Under the pieces are notes generated by a model that worked only from the letters and a program-made list of their open reading frames with translations, was not told the origin of the DNA and made no database searches. From assembly GCF_001542405.1 (NCBI RefSeq), contig NZ_LNCD01000144.1:1-37177 (forward strand): DNA of 37,177 bases, in the 5' to 3' direction. Shown piece after piece: positions 7,990-16,973 of this stretch (position 1 is its first letter; every line of letters starts with the position of its first letter). The stretch is from Rhizobium altiplani (lineage in GTDB: Bacteria; Pseudomonadota; Alphaproteobacteria; Rhizobiales; Rhizobiaceae). Made by a program: the position numbers and the translations under genes.

Positions 7990-8997
7990 TTATTGCCGAG
8001 CTTTTGAACCGAGAGTGAACTCCCGGTCGCCCATGATCCCCTTCGGCCTGAAGATCATGACAACTATGAAGATGAGTCCGAGGATGATCTGGCTCGCGCC
8101 GAAAACGGCCGGGACTTCGAAGGCACCAAGTGTGAAGCCCCTCTCCACGGACCGTAGGACTTCTGTGATCAGCGATATGCAAACGACGCCGATCAGGGCC
8201 CCTGAGAGCGACCCCATTCCGCCAAGGACCAACATCGCAACGATGTTCATTGTCATCGCAAAGTAGAACGTCTTCGGCGAAAACGAACCGAGGTAGTGCG
8301 CAAAGATCGATCCGCCGACGCCTGCAAAGAATGCACCCACCACAAAGGCGGTCAGACGCGTTCGCAATACGCTTATTCCGACTGCGCTGGCGGCGAGCTG
8401 GTCGTCCCGGACCGACTTCATCGCTCGTCCGAAGGGCGAATGAACAAGACGCCATAGGATATAGAAGGTGATGGCGAGCCACCCCACCGCCCACATCAAA
8501 TTGGCGTCGACGGGCACCCCTGTGAACGTGCGGGCTCCGCGCGTGAAGTCGCTTGCATTGATCAGCACGACATTCACGATAATGAGAAAACCCATCGTGG
8601 CGACGGACACAAAGTTACCCGACAGTCGCATGAGCGGAAATCCGACGATAACCGCGAGAGCTGCCGCGATCAGTCCAGCCACAATGGTGGCTGGGAAAAA
8701 CCCGAGATGCATTTGGGCGATCAAGAAAGGAAGGTTGGGGAGCAGCGCCGACTTCTGCTGAACGGAAAGGGAGAGAATGCCCGAAGCGTAAGCCCCGACC
8801 GCAATGAAACCAACGTGACCGAGAGAAAAAACCCCGGTAAAGCCATTGGTCAGCGCAAGCGAAAGCACGAAGATGCCGTTGAGCGCCATAAGAAGGCATA
8901 TCCGGCTGACATAGTCGCTGGCTATTGCAGGCAGAAGCCATGCTGCCGAGATGGCGAGCGCGATGAGGGCGACGCCGATTGCGTGTGACTTCAACAT
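7990..8997 (-). CDS. HAAT ABC transporter permease, LivM type
   Basis: This inner-membrane permease of 335 residues has about eight to ten hydrophobic segments. The segment NGFTGVFSLGHVGFIAVGAY is the LivM hallmark, and the cytoplasmic loop carries GRAMKSVRDDQLAASAVGI, the EAA-like motif. It ends with GLIFIVVMIFRPKGIMG. The start MLKSHAIGVALIAL at 8997 is chosen because it overlaps the LivH stop as ATGA and begins the hydrophobic region. The upstream in-frame extension is arginine-rich and overlaps the LivH-type gene, so it is not coding in this frame. It pairs with the LivH-type subunit. Confidence 0.92.
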   Translation of the reverse strand: MLKSHAIGVALIALAISAAWLLPAIASDYVSRICLLMALNGIFVLSLALTNGFTGVFSLGHVGFIAVGAYASGILSLSVQQKSALLPNLPFLIAQMHLGFFPATIVAGLIAAALAVIVGFPLMRLSGNFVSVATMGFLIIVNVVLINASDFTRGARTFTGVPVDANLMWAVGWLAITFYILWRLVHSPFGRAMKSVRDDQLAASAVGISVLRTRLTAFVVGAFFAGVGGSIFAHYLGSFSPKTFYFAMTMNIVAMLVLGGMGSLSGALIGVVCISLITEVLRSVERGFTLGAFEVPAVFGASQIILGLIFIVVMIFRPKGIMGDREFTLGSKARQ

Positions 8998-9896
8998 CAG
9001 AGCTTGATCTCGCGATTGGGTTGGAGAAGGCCGCCGGGCCTGAACAGCAGGAAAGCGATGAGCAACGCGAAGACGATCGCGTCCCTGTAGGGCGACACGG
9101 ACGAAGGCAGGAAAGCGACGATCAGAATTTCCAAGGCACCCAACATGTACCCGCCCACTAGGGCGCCGGCGATCGAGCCGAAACCGCCGATGATCGCTGC
9201 CACAAAGGCTTTCAGCAGCGGAGTAAAGCCCATCTGGGGATCGACCGCCCCCGCCTGAGCTGCCCACAAGACCCCGGCCAGCCCGGCATAGGCCGAGGCG
9301 AGCAGGAAGGCGATGACAATCAGCTTATTGACGTTGAGGCCCACAAGCTGCGCGGCATCCGCATCCTCAGCGGCGGCACGCATTCCCAGTCCCGCGGTGG
9401 TACGCGTGGTGAACCAGCCAAGCAGCACCAGCGAGCCTGCCGAAACCGCGATCGTCAACAGGGTAATGTTCGTGAGGGTGATGCCCCCTGTGAGCTGCCA
9501 CGACCCATCGAGCCACGTTGGTATCGGAAAGTTGCGCGGCGACGAACTGAAGATGACAATACCCACATTCTCGAGAATGTATGTCACCGCGAGACTTGTC
9601 AGCAGACGCGCAACATCCGGCGCTTTGCGGATGGGTCGATAGGCGATGCGTTCAATGAGGATGCCCAGGACTGAGGCGACAGCGACGCCTATGACGATTG
9701 CCGGAATGAATGGAACGCCTGCAGCGATGGAGAGAACGGCACCGAAGGCTCCGACCATCATGACGTCCCCATGGGCGAAATTGGTCAGACGCATGATCCC
9801 GAATATGATCGAAAGCCCGACTGCGACGAGGGCGTAGAGGCTGCCGAGGCTTACCGCATTCAGGAGCTGTTGAAGCACATAGTCCCAGAAATTCAT
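8997..9896 (-). CDS. HAAT ABC transporter permease, LivH type
   Basis: A 299-residue membrane protein with the typical LivH opening, LLNAVSLGSLYALVAVGLSI followed by FGIMRLTNFAHGDVMMVGAF. The coupling loop is GLGMRAAAEDADAAQLVGLN, and the protein ends in ALLIAFLLFRPGGLLQP. The start overlaps the LivF-type stop (ATGA arrangement at 9893-9896) and its own stop overlaps the LivM-type start, so translation of the operon is tightly coupled. Confidence 0.93.
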   Translation of the reverse strand: MNFWDYVLQQLLNAVSLGSLYALVAVGLSIIFGIMRLTNFAHGDVMMVGAFGAVLSIAAGVPFIPAIVIGVAVASVLGILIERIAYRPIRKAPDVARLLTSLAVTYILENVGIVIFSSSPRNFPIPTWLDGSWQLTGGITLTNITLLTIAVSAGSLVLLGWFTTRTTAGLGMRAAAEDADAAQLVGLNVNKLIVIAFLLASAYAGLAGVLWAAQAGAVDPQMGFTPLLKAFVAAIIGGFGSIAGALVGGYMLGALEILIVAFLPSSVSPYRDAIVFALLIAFLLFRPGGLLQPNREIKL

Positions 9897-10624
9897 TGTG
9901 ATGCTCCCAAGTAGGCCTGAGCGACACGGTCGCCTACCCGAAGATCGGACGCTTCGTCGGTAAGCACGACCTGACCATTTCGAAGCACGTATGCGCGATC
10001 CGCCAGGTCCAGAGCCAGAGCCGTGTTCTGTTCGACCAGAAGCATCGTCATGCCGCGCCGCTTTAGCTCTCGAAGGGCTTCGAAAATATGCCGGACAAGG
10101 AGCGGTGCGACGCCGAGGGACGGCTCATCGAGAAGCAGAAGCCGTGGTGAGGCCATCAATGCCCGTGCCAAAGCCACTTGTTGCTGTTCTCCGCCCGAGA
10201 GGGTTCCTGCAAGTTGCGACATGCGCTGCTTGATGATCGGAAACAGCGTGAACATGTTGTCAAGATCTGCCGCGACTTGATGAGCGTCAGACCTTGTACT
10301 GGCTCCCAGGCGCAGATTGTCGGCGACGCTCAAGCCGCCAAAAAGCCGCCTTCCCTCGGGGCTCTGGGAAATGCCCAGCTTGACGATTTTCTCAGGAGTG
10401 AGGCCGAGAATACTCGTCCCTTCGAACGTCACGGCGCCGGATGACGGCCTTGTGAGACCGGATACCGTTCTTAAAGTGGTCGTCTTGCCCGCGCCATTGG
10501 AGCCCAACAAGGCTACGACCTCCCCATGCCCCACGCTGAGCGTGACCCCCTTTAACGCGCGCACGGCGCCGAATGAGACGGTGAGATTCGAGATTTCCAG
10601 CCGAGTGCCCGCATTGCTATTCAT
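9893..10624 (-). CDS. HAAT ABC transporter ATPase, LivF type
   Basis: A 243-residue ATPase. Walker A is LLGSNGAGKTTTLRTVSGL, the LivF-typical ISQSPEGRRLFGGLSVADNL follows, the signature is LSGGEQQQVALARAL, Walker B is LLLLDEPSLGVAPLL, and the switch region is MLLVEQNTALAL. It sits between the LivG-type and LivH-type genes with overlapping ends. The LivG-type gene ends inside its first codons. Confidence 0.94.
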   Translation of the reverse strand: MNSNAGTRLEISNLTVSFGAVRALKGVTLSVGHGEVVALLGSNGAGKTTTLRTVSGLTRPSSGAVTFEGTSILGLTPEKIVKLGISQSPEGRRLFGGLSVADNLRLGASTRSDAHQVAADLDNMFTLFPIIKQRMSQLAGTLSGGEQQQVALARALMASPRLLLLDEPSLGVAPLLVRHIFEALRELKRRGMTMLLVEQNTALALDLADRAYVLRNGQVVLTDEASDLRVGDRVAQAYLGASQ

Positions 10625-11399
10625 GGCCGAGATAGGCCTCCCTCACCCGCGGGTGCGCGCGCACTTCCTGTGGTGTTCCGACGCAGATAACCTCTCCTGC
10701 AGCCAGCACCTGGATGCGCTCGCAGAGATTCATGATCAGGTCCATGTCGTGTTCGACCACGACGACCGTCACGCCTCGACTGTCCCGGATACGTCTGATC
10801 AAGTCGGCGAGCTGTTTGGTCTCTGCGGAATCAAGGCCCGCGGCGGGCTCGTCGAGCAGAAGGATGTCGGGGGCGGTCGCCAGCGCTCTGGCGATCTCGA
10901 GCCGTCGCTGATCGCCGTAAGGAAGTTCGCAAGCGAGCCGGTCGGCGTGGTGTGACAGCCCCACCAAGGAGAGAAGTTCCTCCGCCTGGCCGTTTGCCGC
11001 CTCCTGCGTCGCAAAATATCGCCTGGTGAGCAGAACGGCTTCGAAGATGTTCGTCTGGTGCCTCAGATGAGCTGCGGCCCTGACATTTTCCCGCACCGTC
11101 AGAGATACGAATAGCCGGGAGCCTTGAAACGTCCGCGCCAGGCCTTTTGCGACCACTGCGGATGGTCGCAAACCGCTGATGCGGTCGTGCCTGAAAAACA
11201 CCTCTCCCGCGGTGGGTTTCGAAAACCCGGTGATGCAGTTGAACAGCGTGCTCTTTCCCGACCCGTTCGGCCCGATGACGCCGACAATCTCGCCTTTGCG
11301 CAAATCGATCTGGTGATCGCGAAGCGCGATCAACCCTCGGAAGCTTTTGGTGAGCCCTCTGGTTCTAAGCAAAATTTCGTCGCTCGACGCGTCGACCAT
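10617..11399 (-). CDS. HAAT ABC transporter ATPase, LivG type
   Basis: A 260-residue ATPase and first gene of the minus-strand importer operon. Walker A is GVIGPNGSGKSTLFNCITGF, the LivG-specific GLARTFQGSRLFVSLTVREN follows, the signature degenerates to LPYGDQRRLEIARAL as usual for LivG, and Walker B is ILLLDEPAAGLDSAE. VVVVEHDMDLIMNLCERI closes the core. A strong AGGAGGGG lies 7 bases before the ATG at 11399. Upstream is the divergent promoter region shared with the aldehyde dehydrogenase gene. Confidence 0.94.
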   Translation of the reverse strand: MVDASSDEILLRTRGLTKSFRGLIALRDHQIDLRKGEIVGVIGPNGSGKSTLFNCITGFSKPTAGEVFFRHDRISGLRPSAVVAKGLARTFQGSRLFVSLTVRENVRAAAHLRHQTNIFEAVLLTRRYFATQEAANGQAEELLSLVGLSHHADRLACELPYGDQRRLEIARALATAPDILLLDEPAAGLDSAETKQLADLIRRIRDSRGVTVVVVEHDMDLIMNLCERIQVLAAGEVICVGTPQEVRAHPRVREAYLGHE

Positions 11400-11649
11400 T
11401 CCGCAGCCCCTCCTCTAGTTTTTTCGCATAAGGCAAGACTATTTCCAAATAGTCAAGTACCTATCCTATGGTGAATTTACGCGAGCAACATCGGAGCCAA
11501 TATCACCTAGATACATTCGGTCAGCCCTGCTAAATATCTTCTTTTCAATGGTTTATAATGAATCACTCTGAATTCTGGGCAGGAAAGTCACTTGACATGG
11601 CCTCTTCGTGACAATAGCAATGGGCGAAAATGAAGGAGGACCTCAGCCC
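11400..11649. promoter_or_regulatory. Divergent promoter region with a perfect 18-bp inverted repeat
   Basis: This region separates the LivG-type gene (minus) from the aldehyde dehydrogenase gene (plus). At 11437-11454 is a perfect palindrome, GACTATTT-cc-AAATAGTC, 38 bases upstream of the LivG-type start. This is a good operator candidate for the XRE-cupin regulator encoded at 14394, though the pairing is inference. A consensus TATAAT hexamer is seen at 11554-11559 on the plus strand without a convincing -35 partner. The region is visibly more AT-rich than the flanking genes. Confidence 0.55.
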
Positions 11650-13146
11650 ATGAGTGATGTCTCGCACTCCAAAGATTTTTGGCACGATGCGGCAAAATCC
11701 GTTCGAATCCCCACCCGCGCCTTCGTCGGCGGGAAGCATGTAGATCCGGCGGGCGGGAAGACCTTTGACGCCGTAAACCCCGCCACGGGGAAAATACTGG
11801 CAGCTATCGGCGCCTATGATGCCTCCGATGTCGATGCCGCGGTCCGGTCGGCGCGCAAGGCCTTCGACAAGGGTGACTGGTCGCGTTGCGATCCGGCCGA
11901 GCGCGGCCGTGTGCTGGTGCGCCTGGCGGACCTGATCATGCAGAACCGCGAAGAGCTGGCGCTCCTCGAAACCATGAATATGGGTAAGCTGATAACGGAC
12001 TCGACCAAACTGGACGTGCCGAGCGCGGCCGCCGTGTTTCGCTGGTACGGGGAAGCTGTCGACAAGCTTGTGGACGAGGTGATACCGACCGACGAAAACC
12101 GACTGGCGATGGTGACCCGCGAGCCCGTTGGCGTCGTCGGCGCTGTCGTCCCTTGGAACTTTCCACTGAAAATGGCTGCATGGAAATGCGCGCCGTCACT
12201 GGCGGCGGGCAACAGCGTCATTCTAAAGCCCGCCGAACAATCGCCGCTGAGTGCTTTGCGACTGGCAGAACTTGCTGCGGACGCTGGTATTCCCCCGGGC
12301 GTGTTCAACGTCCTCCCAGGCCTGGGAGCGGATGCGGGACGGGCAATCGGACTTCATCCTGACGTCGACTGTGTTGCCTTTACGGGCTCCACCGAGGTCG
12401 GAAAGATGTTCCTTGGCTATTCCTCCCAATCGAACATGAAGCGGGTTTGGCTTGAATGCGGCGGAAAGAGCGCCAACATCGTCTTCCCGGCCGTGGCCGA
12501 CATCGGAGCGGCTGCGTCCGCCGCGGCCCTTGGAATCTACTTCAATCAGGGCGAAGTATGTTCGGCGACCTCCAGGCTCTACGTTCACGCGTCAATCCAT
12601 GACGAGTTTGTTGAAAGGCTGAAGGGCGAAGTTTCGAAATTTCAGCCCGGCGACCCGCTCGACCCCGCATCAGGAATGGGCGCGCTCGTCAGCGAGGAGC
12701 ATCTCGAAAAAGTCAGTGGCTATATCGATCTCGGGAAAAAGAGCGCGACGCTGGTTGCAGGCGGCGACAGAGCGTTGACCGGCAGCGGAGGCTATTTCAT
12801 CGAGCCGACAATCTTCACCAATGTGGAGCCTGGTTCGACGCTATCGCAGGACGAGATATTCGGCCCGGTTCTGGCCGTCACCCGGTTCGAAAGCGAAGAC
12901 GAGGCGGTCGGGTATGCAAACGCCTCCATTTACGGCTTGGGCGCCTCGGTCTGGACAAACGACCTTTCGCAGGCGCACCGCGTTGCCCGGCGCCTTCATG
13001 CGGGGAGCGTCAGCGTCAACCTTGTCGACAACGTTGACGTCAGGACTCCGTTCGGCGGCGTGAAGCAATCGGGGACCGGGCGAGACCTATCGCTTCATGC
13101 CTTCGACAAATACACCGAGTTGAAAACGACGTGGATCGCCCTTTGA
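11650..13146 (+). CDS. NAD(P)-dependent aldehyde dehydrogenase, PuuC-like
   Basis: This 498-residue aldehyde dehydrogenase oxidises an aldehyde to the acid. Conserved parts are VVPWNFPLKMAAWKCAPSLA (cofactor and active-site Asn), FTGSTEVGK (cofactor loop), LECGGKSANIVF with the general-base Glu at about 269, FNQGEVCSATSR with the nucleophile Cys at about 304, and EIFGPVL. The C-terminus PFGGVKQSGTGRDLSLHAFD followed by YTELKT closely follows gamma-glutamyl-gamma-aminobutyraldehyde dehydrogenase PuuC. The ATG at 11650 is chosen because GGAGGA precedes it by about 9 bases; a GTG at 11608 would add 14 unsupported residues. It is first in a plus-strand operon with the carbamoyl hydrolase and a PuuR-like regulator, so an amino-aldehyde from amine breakdown is a plausible substrate. 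Confidence 0.93.
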   Translation: MSDVSHSKDFWHDAAKSVRIPTRAFVGGKHVDPAGGKTFDAVNPATGKILAAIGAYDASDVDAAVRSARKAFDKGDWSRCDPAERGRVLVRLADLIMQNREELALLETMNMGKLITDSTKLDVPSAAAVFRWYGEAVDKLVDEVIPTDENRLAMVTREPVGVVGAVVPWNFPLKMAAWKCAPSLAAGNSVILKPAEQSPLSALRLAELAADAGIPPGVFNVLPGLGADAGRAIGLHPDVDCVAFTGSTEVGKMFLGYSSQSNMKRVWLECGGKSANIVFPAVADIGAAASAAALGIYFNQGEVCSATSRLYVHASIHDEFVERLKGEVSKFQPGDPLDPASGMGALVSEEHLEKVSGYIDLGKKSATLVAGGDRALTGSGGYFIEPTIFTNVEPGSTLSQDEIFGPVLAVTRFESEDEAVGYANASIYGLGASVWTNDLSQAHRVARRLHAGSVSVNLVDNVDVRTPFGGVKQSGTGRDLSLHAFDKYTELKTTWIAL

Positions 13147-14375
13147 CGCACAGCGCTGCCACTCTCACGAATTCGAGCCGGCTTTGGAGCTCGATCATGC
13201 GCATTGCGGAAATCGGCGCGATTGAAGGAAACGGCAGCTGCCGCCTCTCCCTGACCGACGAAGACAAAGAGGCGCGCGATCTCTTCCGCTTCTGGGTGAC
13301 CGCGGCCGGATGCGAGGTGCGTGTCGACAACTTCGGCAACATTTATGCGATCCGCCCCGGCGCTCGCGATGATCTGCCCGCGGTGCTGATTGGAAGCCAC
13401 CTTGACACCCAGCCCCATGGCGGTCGCTTCGACGGTGTGCTTGGGGTCATGGCAGGACTTGAAATCGTCCGGGCGCTGAACGACGCCGGGATTGAAACCG
13501 AGGCGCCAATCGCCATCGTCAATTGGACCAACGAGGAAGGCGTTCGCTTCAAACCTGGGCTAACGGGATCGTGCGGTTTCGTCGGCGCCTTGCCAGCTGG
13601 CGACGAGAGTTCGATCTCCAGTTCCGACGGCAGCCGATACTACGCCGAACTCGCACGCATCGGATATGCGGGGCAGGATCGCCCTCCGCAAATATCGACC
13701 TATTTCGAGATGCACATCGAACAAGGCCCCGTGCTGGAGAATGCCGGCGCAACGATCGGCATCGTGGAAGGTGTCCAGGGAGTCCGATGGTTTGAAATTG
13801 ATTTTCTCGGCCAGGACGCTCATGCCGGGACGACCCCCATGAACAATCGCCGGGACAGCTTTCTCGCGGCGTCACGATACGCCTTGGGCTTTGTCGAACG
13901 AGCTATGGACATCGACCCTGATGTTCGGGTCACATTCGGCCGTGTCGAAGTCGAGCCGAATTCCACCAACACCATACCCGGTCGCACGCGGCTGGTGCTC
14001 GATCTGCGTCATATCGACGAACACGTTCTCGACAGGGTCGAGCGGCTCATGGCCGATCAGGGCGAGCCGCTCAAGAAGCTGGGTTTCGGGTTCTCCATCA
14101 ACCGCATCATGAACGTTCGACCTGCTTCGTTTAATCGCGACCTTAAAGACGCGGTCGAGAAAGTGGCGTCTTCCCTGTCGATGCCATCGTTGCGCCTCCC
14201 CAGCGGTGCGATGCACGACGCCAGCAACCTCGCGGCCGTCGTGCCCTCCGCGATGATTTTCATCCCCTCGCGAAACGGCATCAGCCACAACCCACTTGAG
14301 TGGTCCGAGCCCATGCATGTAGGGGATGGGTGCGAAGTACTGTGCCGTGCGGTCTTAGAGGCCGCCAAGGCTTAG
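13131..14375 (+). CDS. N-carbamoyl-L-amino-acid hydrolase / allantoate amidohydrolase family (M20)
   Basis: A 414-residue dinuclear-metal amidase related to L-carbamoylases, beta-ureidopropionase and allantoate amidohydrolase. It would remove a carbamoyl group from an N-carbamoyl amino acid, releasing CO2 and ammonia. Metal and catalytic motifs are IGSHLDTQPHGGRFDG, NWTNEEGVRF, FEMHIEQGPVLE and LPSGAMHDASNLA. The dimerisation/substrate region includes GVQGVRWFEIDFLGQDAHAG. The GTG at 13131 is chosen because family-like sequence (NSSRLWSSIMRIAEIGA) begins only about 14 residues later; this overlaps the aldehyde dehydrogenase by 16 bases. A TTG at 13143 or the ATG at 13197 are alternatives, the latter removing conserved residues. 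It is in an operon with the aldehyde dehydrogenase and the XRE-cupin regulator. Confidence 0.88.
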   Translation: MDRPLTHSAATLTNSSRLWSSIMRIAEIGAIEGNGSCRLSLTDEDKEARDLFRFWVTAAGCEVRVDNFGNIYAIRPGARDDLPAVLIGSHLDTQPHGGRFDGVLGVMAGLEIVRALNDAGIETEAPIAIVNWTNEEGVRFKPGLTGSCGFVGALPAGDESSISSSDGSRYYAELARIGYAGQDRPPQISTYFEMHIEQGPVLENAGATIGIVEGVQGVRWFEIDFLGQDAHAGTTPMNNRRDSFLAASRYALGFVERAMDIDPDVRVTFGRVEVEPNSTNTIPGRTRLVLDLRHIDEHVLDRVERLMADQGEPLKKLGFGFSINRIMNVRPASFNRDLKDAVEKVASSLSMPSLRLPSGAMHDASNLAAVVPSAMIFIPSRNGISHNPLEWSEPMHVGDGCEVLCRAVLEAAKA

Positions 14376-14393
14376 AGGGGAAAAGGCCGGACC

Positions 14394-14975
14394 ATGCAAA
14401 ACCAAGATCAGTCACTCAAGATCGGCGCGAAGCTCAGGCACGCCCGTCTGCTTATGGGCATCAGCCTAGCGGAGCTTGGCGAAAAGATCGGTGTGACGGA
14501 AGGCTATCTCTCAAAGCTCGAAAACGATCGCTCGCAAGCCTCGATGGCGACGCTTCACAAATTGGTTCAAGCCCTCGGTACGAACATGAGCGAGTTGTTC
14601 GCGACACCTGCGGAGGATCACGGGCCGGTGCTTGTCGTACGCCAGAACGAGAGGGCCCGGCTTGTTACAGGCCATCGACGCGCGGGAAACCAGGTTACCC
14701 TCGAAAAACTTGTCCCAAGCGGCCCGGGATATCTTCTGCAGATCAATATCCATGTCGTGGCGGCCGGAGGCGGGAGTTCGGAACCCATCAGCCATATGGG
14801 GCAGGAGTTCGGCTACGTCTTGGCTGGAACCCTGGAGCTGACAGTCGACGGTCATCCAGTCCTCCTCCATGAGGGAGATTCCTTCTATTTCGAGTCCCCG
14901 CTTCCCCATTCCTACCAGAACCTGGGCGACGGTGAAGCGAGGATTCTGTGGGTCAACACTCCGCCAACTTTCTGA
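14394..14975 (+). CDS. XRE-family regulator with C-terminal cupin domain (PuuR-like)
   Basis: This 193-residue transcription factor has a helix-turn-helix at about residues 9-65 (KIGAKLRHARLLMGISLAEL through GYLSKLENDRSQASMATLHK) and a cupin_2 sensor domain at about 115-190 (GQEFGYVLAGTLELTVDGHP, then LHEGDSFYFESPLPHSYQNL). This architecture is shared with PuuR, the repressor of putrescine catabolism, and many catabolic repressors that sense small metabolites. It begins 18 bases after the hydrolase gene with a purine-rich AGAGGGGAAAAGG upstream. It is the obvious local regulator of both divergent operons; its ligand is unknown. Confidence 0.9.
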   Translation: MQNQDQSLKIGAKLRHARLLMGISLAELGEKIGVTEGYLSKLENDRSQASMATLHKLVQALGTNMSELFATPAEDHGPVLVVRQNERARLVTGHRRAGNQVTLEKLVPSGPGYLLQINIHVVAAGGGSSEPISHMGQEFGYVLAGTLELTVDGHPVLLHEGDSFYFESPLPHSYQNLGDGEARILWVNTPPTF

Positions 14976-15034
14976 TCAGAGCCCGCCTTTGACGTCGTCA
15001 CTGCGGGTCTATCAACCGCCAAGGAACCTAAAGA

Positions 15035-16291
15035 ATGAACTATGACGTTGAATCGGTTAGACGGAATTTTCCCGGGCTCCAACGCAAGAAACACGATCGG
15101 CAGGCAGTTTTCCTTGATAATCCCGCGGGGACGCAGGTCGCCGCCTCGGTGATCGAACGCATGACCGATATGATGATCAATGCGAACGGAAACCTTGGGG
15201 GCTTTTTCGACACGTCGCTTGAAGCGGCCTCAAGGGTCGAGGCTGCACACCGGGCGGCGGAGGCCTTCGTCAATGCCTACGAAGAAGGCGAGGTCTTTTT
15301 CGGCCAAAGCGCCACCGCCCTCACCTTTGCCATGTCGCGCAGCATAGGCTCGCTGTTGAGCGCCGGCGACGAGATAATACTCTCGCGCATGGATCACGAC
15401 GCGAACGTCGCTCCGTGGCTGATGCTTGCAGAGGACCTGAACTTGAGCGTCAAGTGGCTGGATTTCTCAACCGAAACCTATGAATTTGATCCGGACGACC
15501 TCGTCAAGCTGATCAGCGACAAAACCAGGCTGGTCGCAGTCGGATACGCAAGCAACATCACCGGCACAATAAACAACGTCCAAGCGCTTGCGCAGATCGC
15601 GCACCGTGCCGACGCACTTGTCTACGTGGATGCCGTGCAATACGCGCCTCATGGATTGATAGATGTCCAGCGGCTCGGCTGCGATTTCCTCGTGTGCTCC
15701 GCCTATAAGTTTTTCGGTCCGCACTATGCCCTTCTTTGGGGCCGCAGATCCGTCCTCGACCGGGTGAGACCCTATAAGGTACGCGCAGCGTCCGATACGT
15801 TGCCATGGCGATTTACCAACGGTACGACGAACCGGGAGCAGTTGGCTGGGGTCCATGCCGCTATTGACTACATAGCGGCGCTCGGCGACCAATTCGCAGG
15901 CACCACATCCGCGTCCGGTCTCCGCGCACGTCTGGACGGTGGCTATAAGGCCATGAAACATCATGACGATCTGTTGGCTCTCAAGCTGATCGACGGGCTT
16001 CGAGCGCACAACAGAGTTCGGGTGTTGGGGATCAGTGATGCCAGAAGCCTCGATCGCCGCGTATCGACTGTAACCTTTGTGGCGGAAGGGGTTCCATCGG
16101 CCGACATTGCTCGCCACTTGGCTTCGAAGGGTATTCATGTTTGGAGCGGCCACAATTATGGGCTGGAAGCAAATCTTCGGCTCGGCATCCTCGATTCGGG
16201 CGGCGGCGTGCGTATCGGCCCAGTGCACTACAATACTCTCGAAGAGATCGACCGCACTCTGACAGAGATCTCGGGAATCCTGTCCCGCTAG
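15035..16291 (+). CDS. Class V aminotransferase-fold PLP enzyme (cysteine desulfurase-like, catalytic Cys absent)
   Basis: A 418-residue PLP enzyme of the class V/NifS/isopenicillin-epimerase fold. It shows FLDNPAGTQVAASVI at the N-terminus, SRMDHDANVAPW with the PLP-stacking His at 121, YVDAVQYAPHGLID with the PLP-nitrogen Asp at 199, and the Schiff-base lysine K225 in CSAYKFFGPHYALLWG. The region where SufS-type desulfurases carry their catalytic cysteine reads GIHVWSGHNYGLEANLRLGI, without a cysteine, so it should not be a genuine desulfurase. Epimerase, lyase or transaminase chemistry on an amino-acid substrate is possible. It follows the regulator gene by 59 bases on the same strand and likely belongs to the same catabolic unit. 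Confidence 0.85.
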   Translation: MNYDVESVRRNFPGLQRKKHDRQAVFLDNPAGTQVAASVIERMTDMMINANGNLGGFFDTSLEAASRVEAAHRAAEAFVNAYEEGEVFFGQSATALTFAMSRSIGSLLSAGDEIILSRMDHDANVAPWLMLAEDLNLSVKWLDFSTETYEFDPDDLVKLISDKTRLVAVGYASNITGTINNVQALAQIAHRADALVYVDAVQYAPHGLIDVQRLGCDFLVCSAYKFFGPHYALLWGRRSVLDRVRPYKVRAASDTLPWRFTNGTTNREQLAGVHAAIDYIAALGDQFAGTTSASGLRARLDGGYKAMKHHDDLLALKLIDGLRAHNRVRVLGISDARSLDRRVSTVTFVAEGVPSADIARHLASKGIHVWSGHNYGLEANLRLGILDSGGGVRIGPVHYNTLEEIDRTLTEISGILSR

Positions 16292-16973
16292 CTGTTTCGG
16301 ATCCGCAAGGGAAAGTGCGAGCCGGGGGCAACGGTGATGAACTACCCGGCCATGTTCAAACGCGAACGGGGCCGGTCTTCCATGCCGCGGATTGCCCCAC
16401 AGTCAAGAATTGGACGCCGGGTTACCATCACGCTGCGCTTCCAAAACGACAGGATCAGCAAATCGGCAAGGCCGCCAGTTGTCAGCGCAACCGCGCCGTG
16501 CCGTGAGCGCCGTCACCGGCTCCTCTCGGGGCGCGGGCTGCCAGACGATACGGCCCCGGTAACTCCGCGTCGAGGTGATCTGCGATGGGAGGTCGCTTCC
16601 TTGCATCCTGACAACGTTCGGCCGTTAGGAGAACGGAGCGTCGGGCGCTAACCGCATCTACCGCTGGAAACAAGCCGGGCCCTGGAAAAGTTGCCGAACT
16701 GCGGAGACACTCCCCCACCTGTTAGCGTTTGCGAAGCTCTCTGTTCTTTTATTCGCGCCATCGCCGACCGGCCGGACAAAGCGATTTCCTGTTCCGCTCG
16801 TCGCCCAAATAGCAGCTATCGGCTGTTTGGCGGCACTATCGCCCAACCGATCGTTCGGTCGTGAGATGAAGGGTATGTGTAGACGCAGTTGCGACAGCCG
16901 CCGCACATTGAACCGCTAGTTTATGATGGCGCTGGGTCAAGGCAAATTTGTCCCGGCCCAGCCCCAATTTCAA
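16292..16973. other. Long gap between convergent genes, no supported gene
   Basis: Nearly 700 bases lie between the 3' ends of the class V enzyme and the M20D hydrolase. Several frames are open for 60-100 codons on both strands but are arginine- and proline-rich, have no ribosome-binding site, and show no motif I recognise. A plus-strand phrase near 16645 (GANRIYRWKQ) faintly recalls transposase OrfA proteins. No strong intrinsic terminator is visible. This is probably decayed DNA. Confidence 0.4.

Noticed and set aside
8998..9267. Longer start (425 residues) for the LivM-type permease
   Set aside because: The extension is arginine-rich and lies wholly inside the LivH-type gene; the ATGA overlap at 8997 is the natural start.
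16334..16906. Possible IS66-type OrfA remnant
   Set aside because: Only a short phrase (GANRIYRWKQ) looked familiar, and stops interrupt the frame. Not enough to call.
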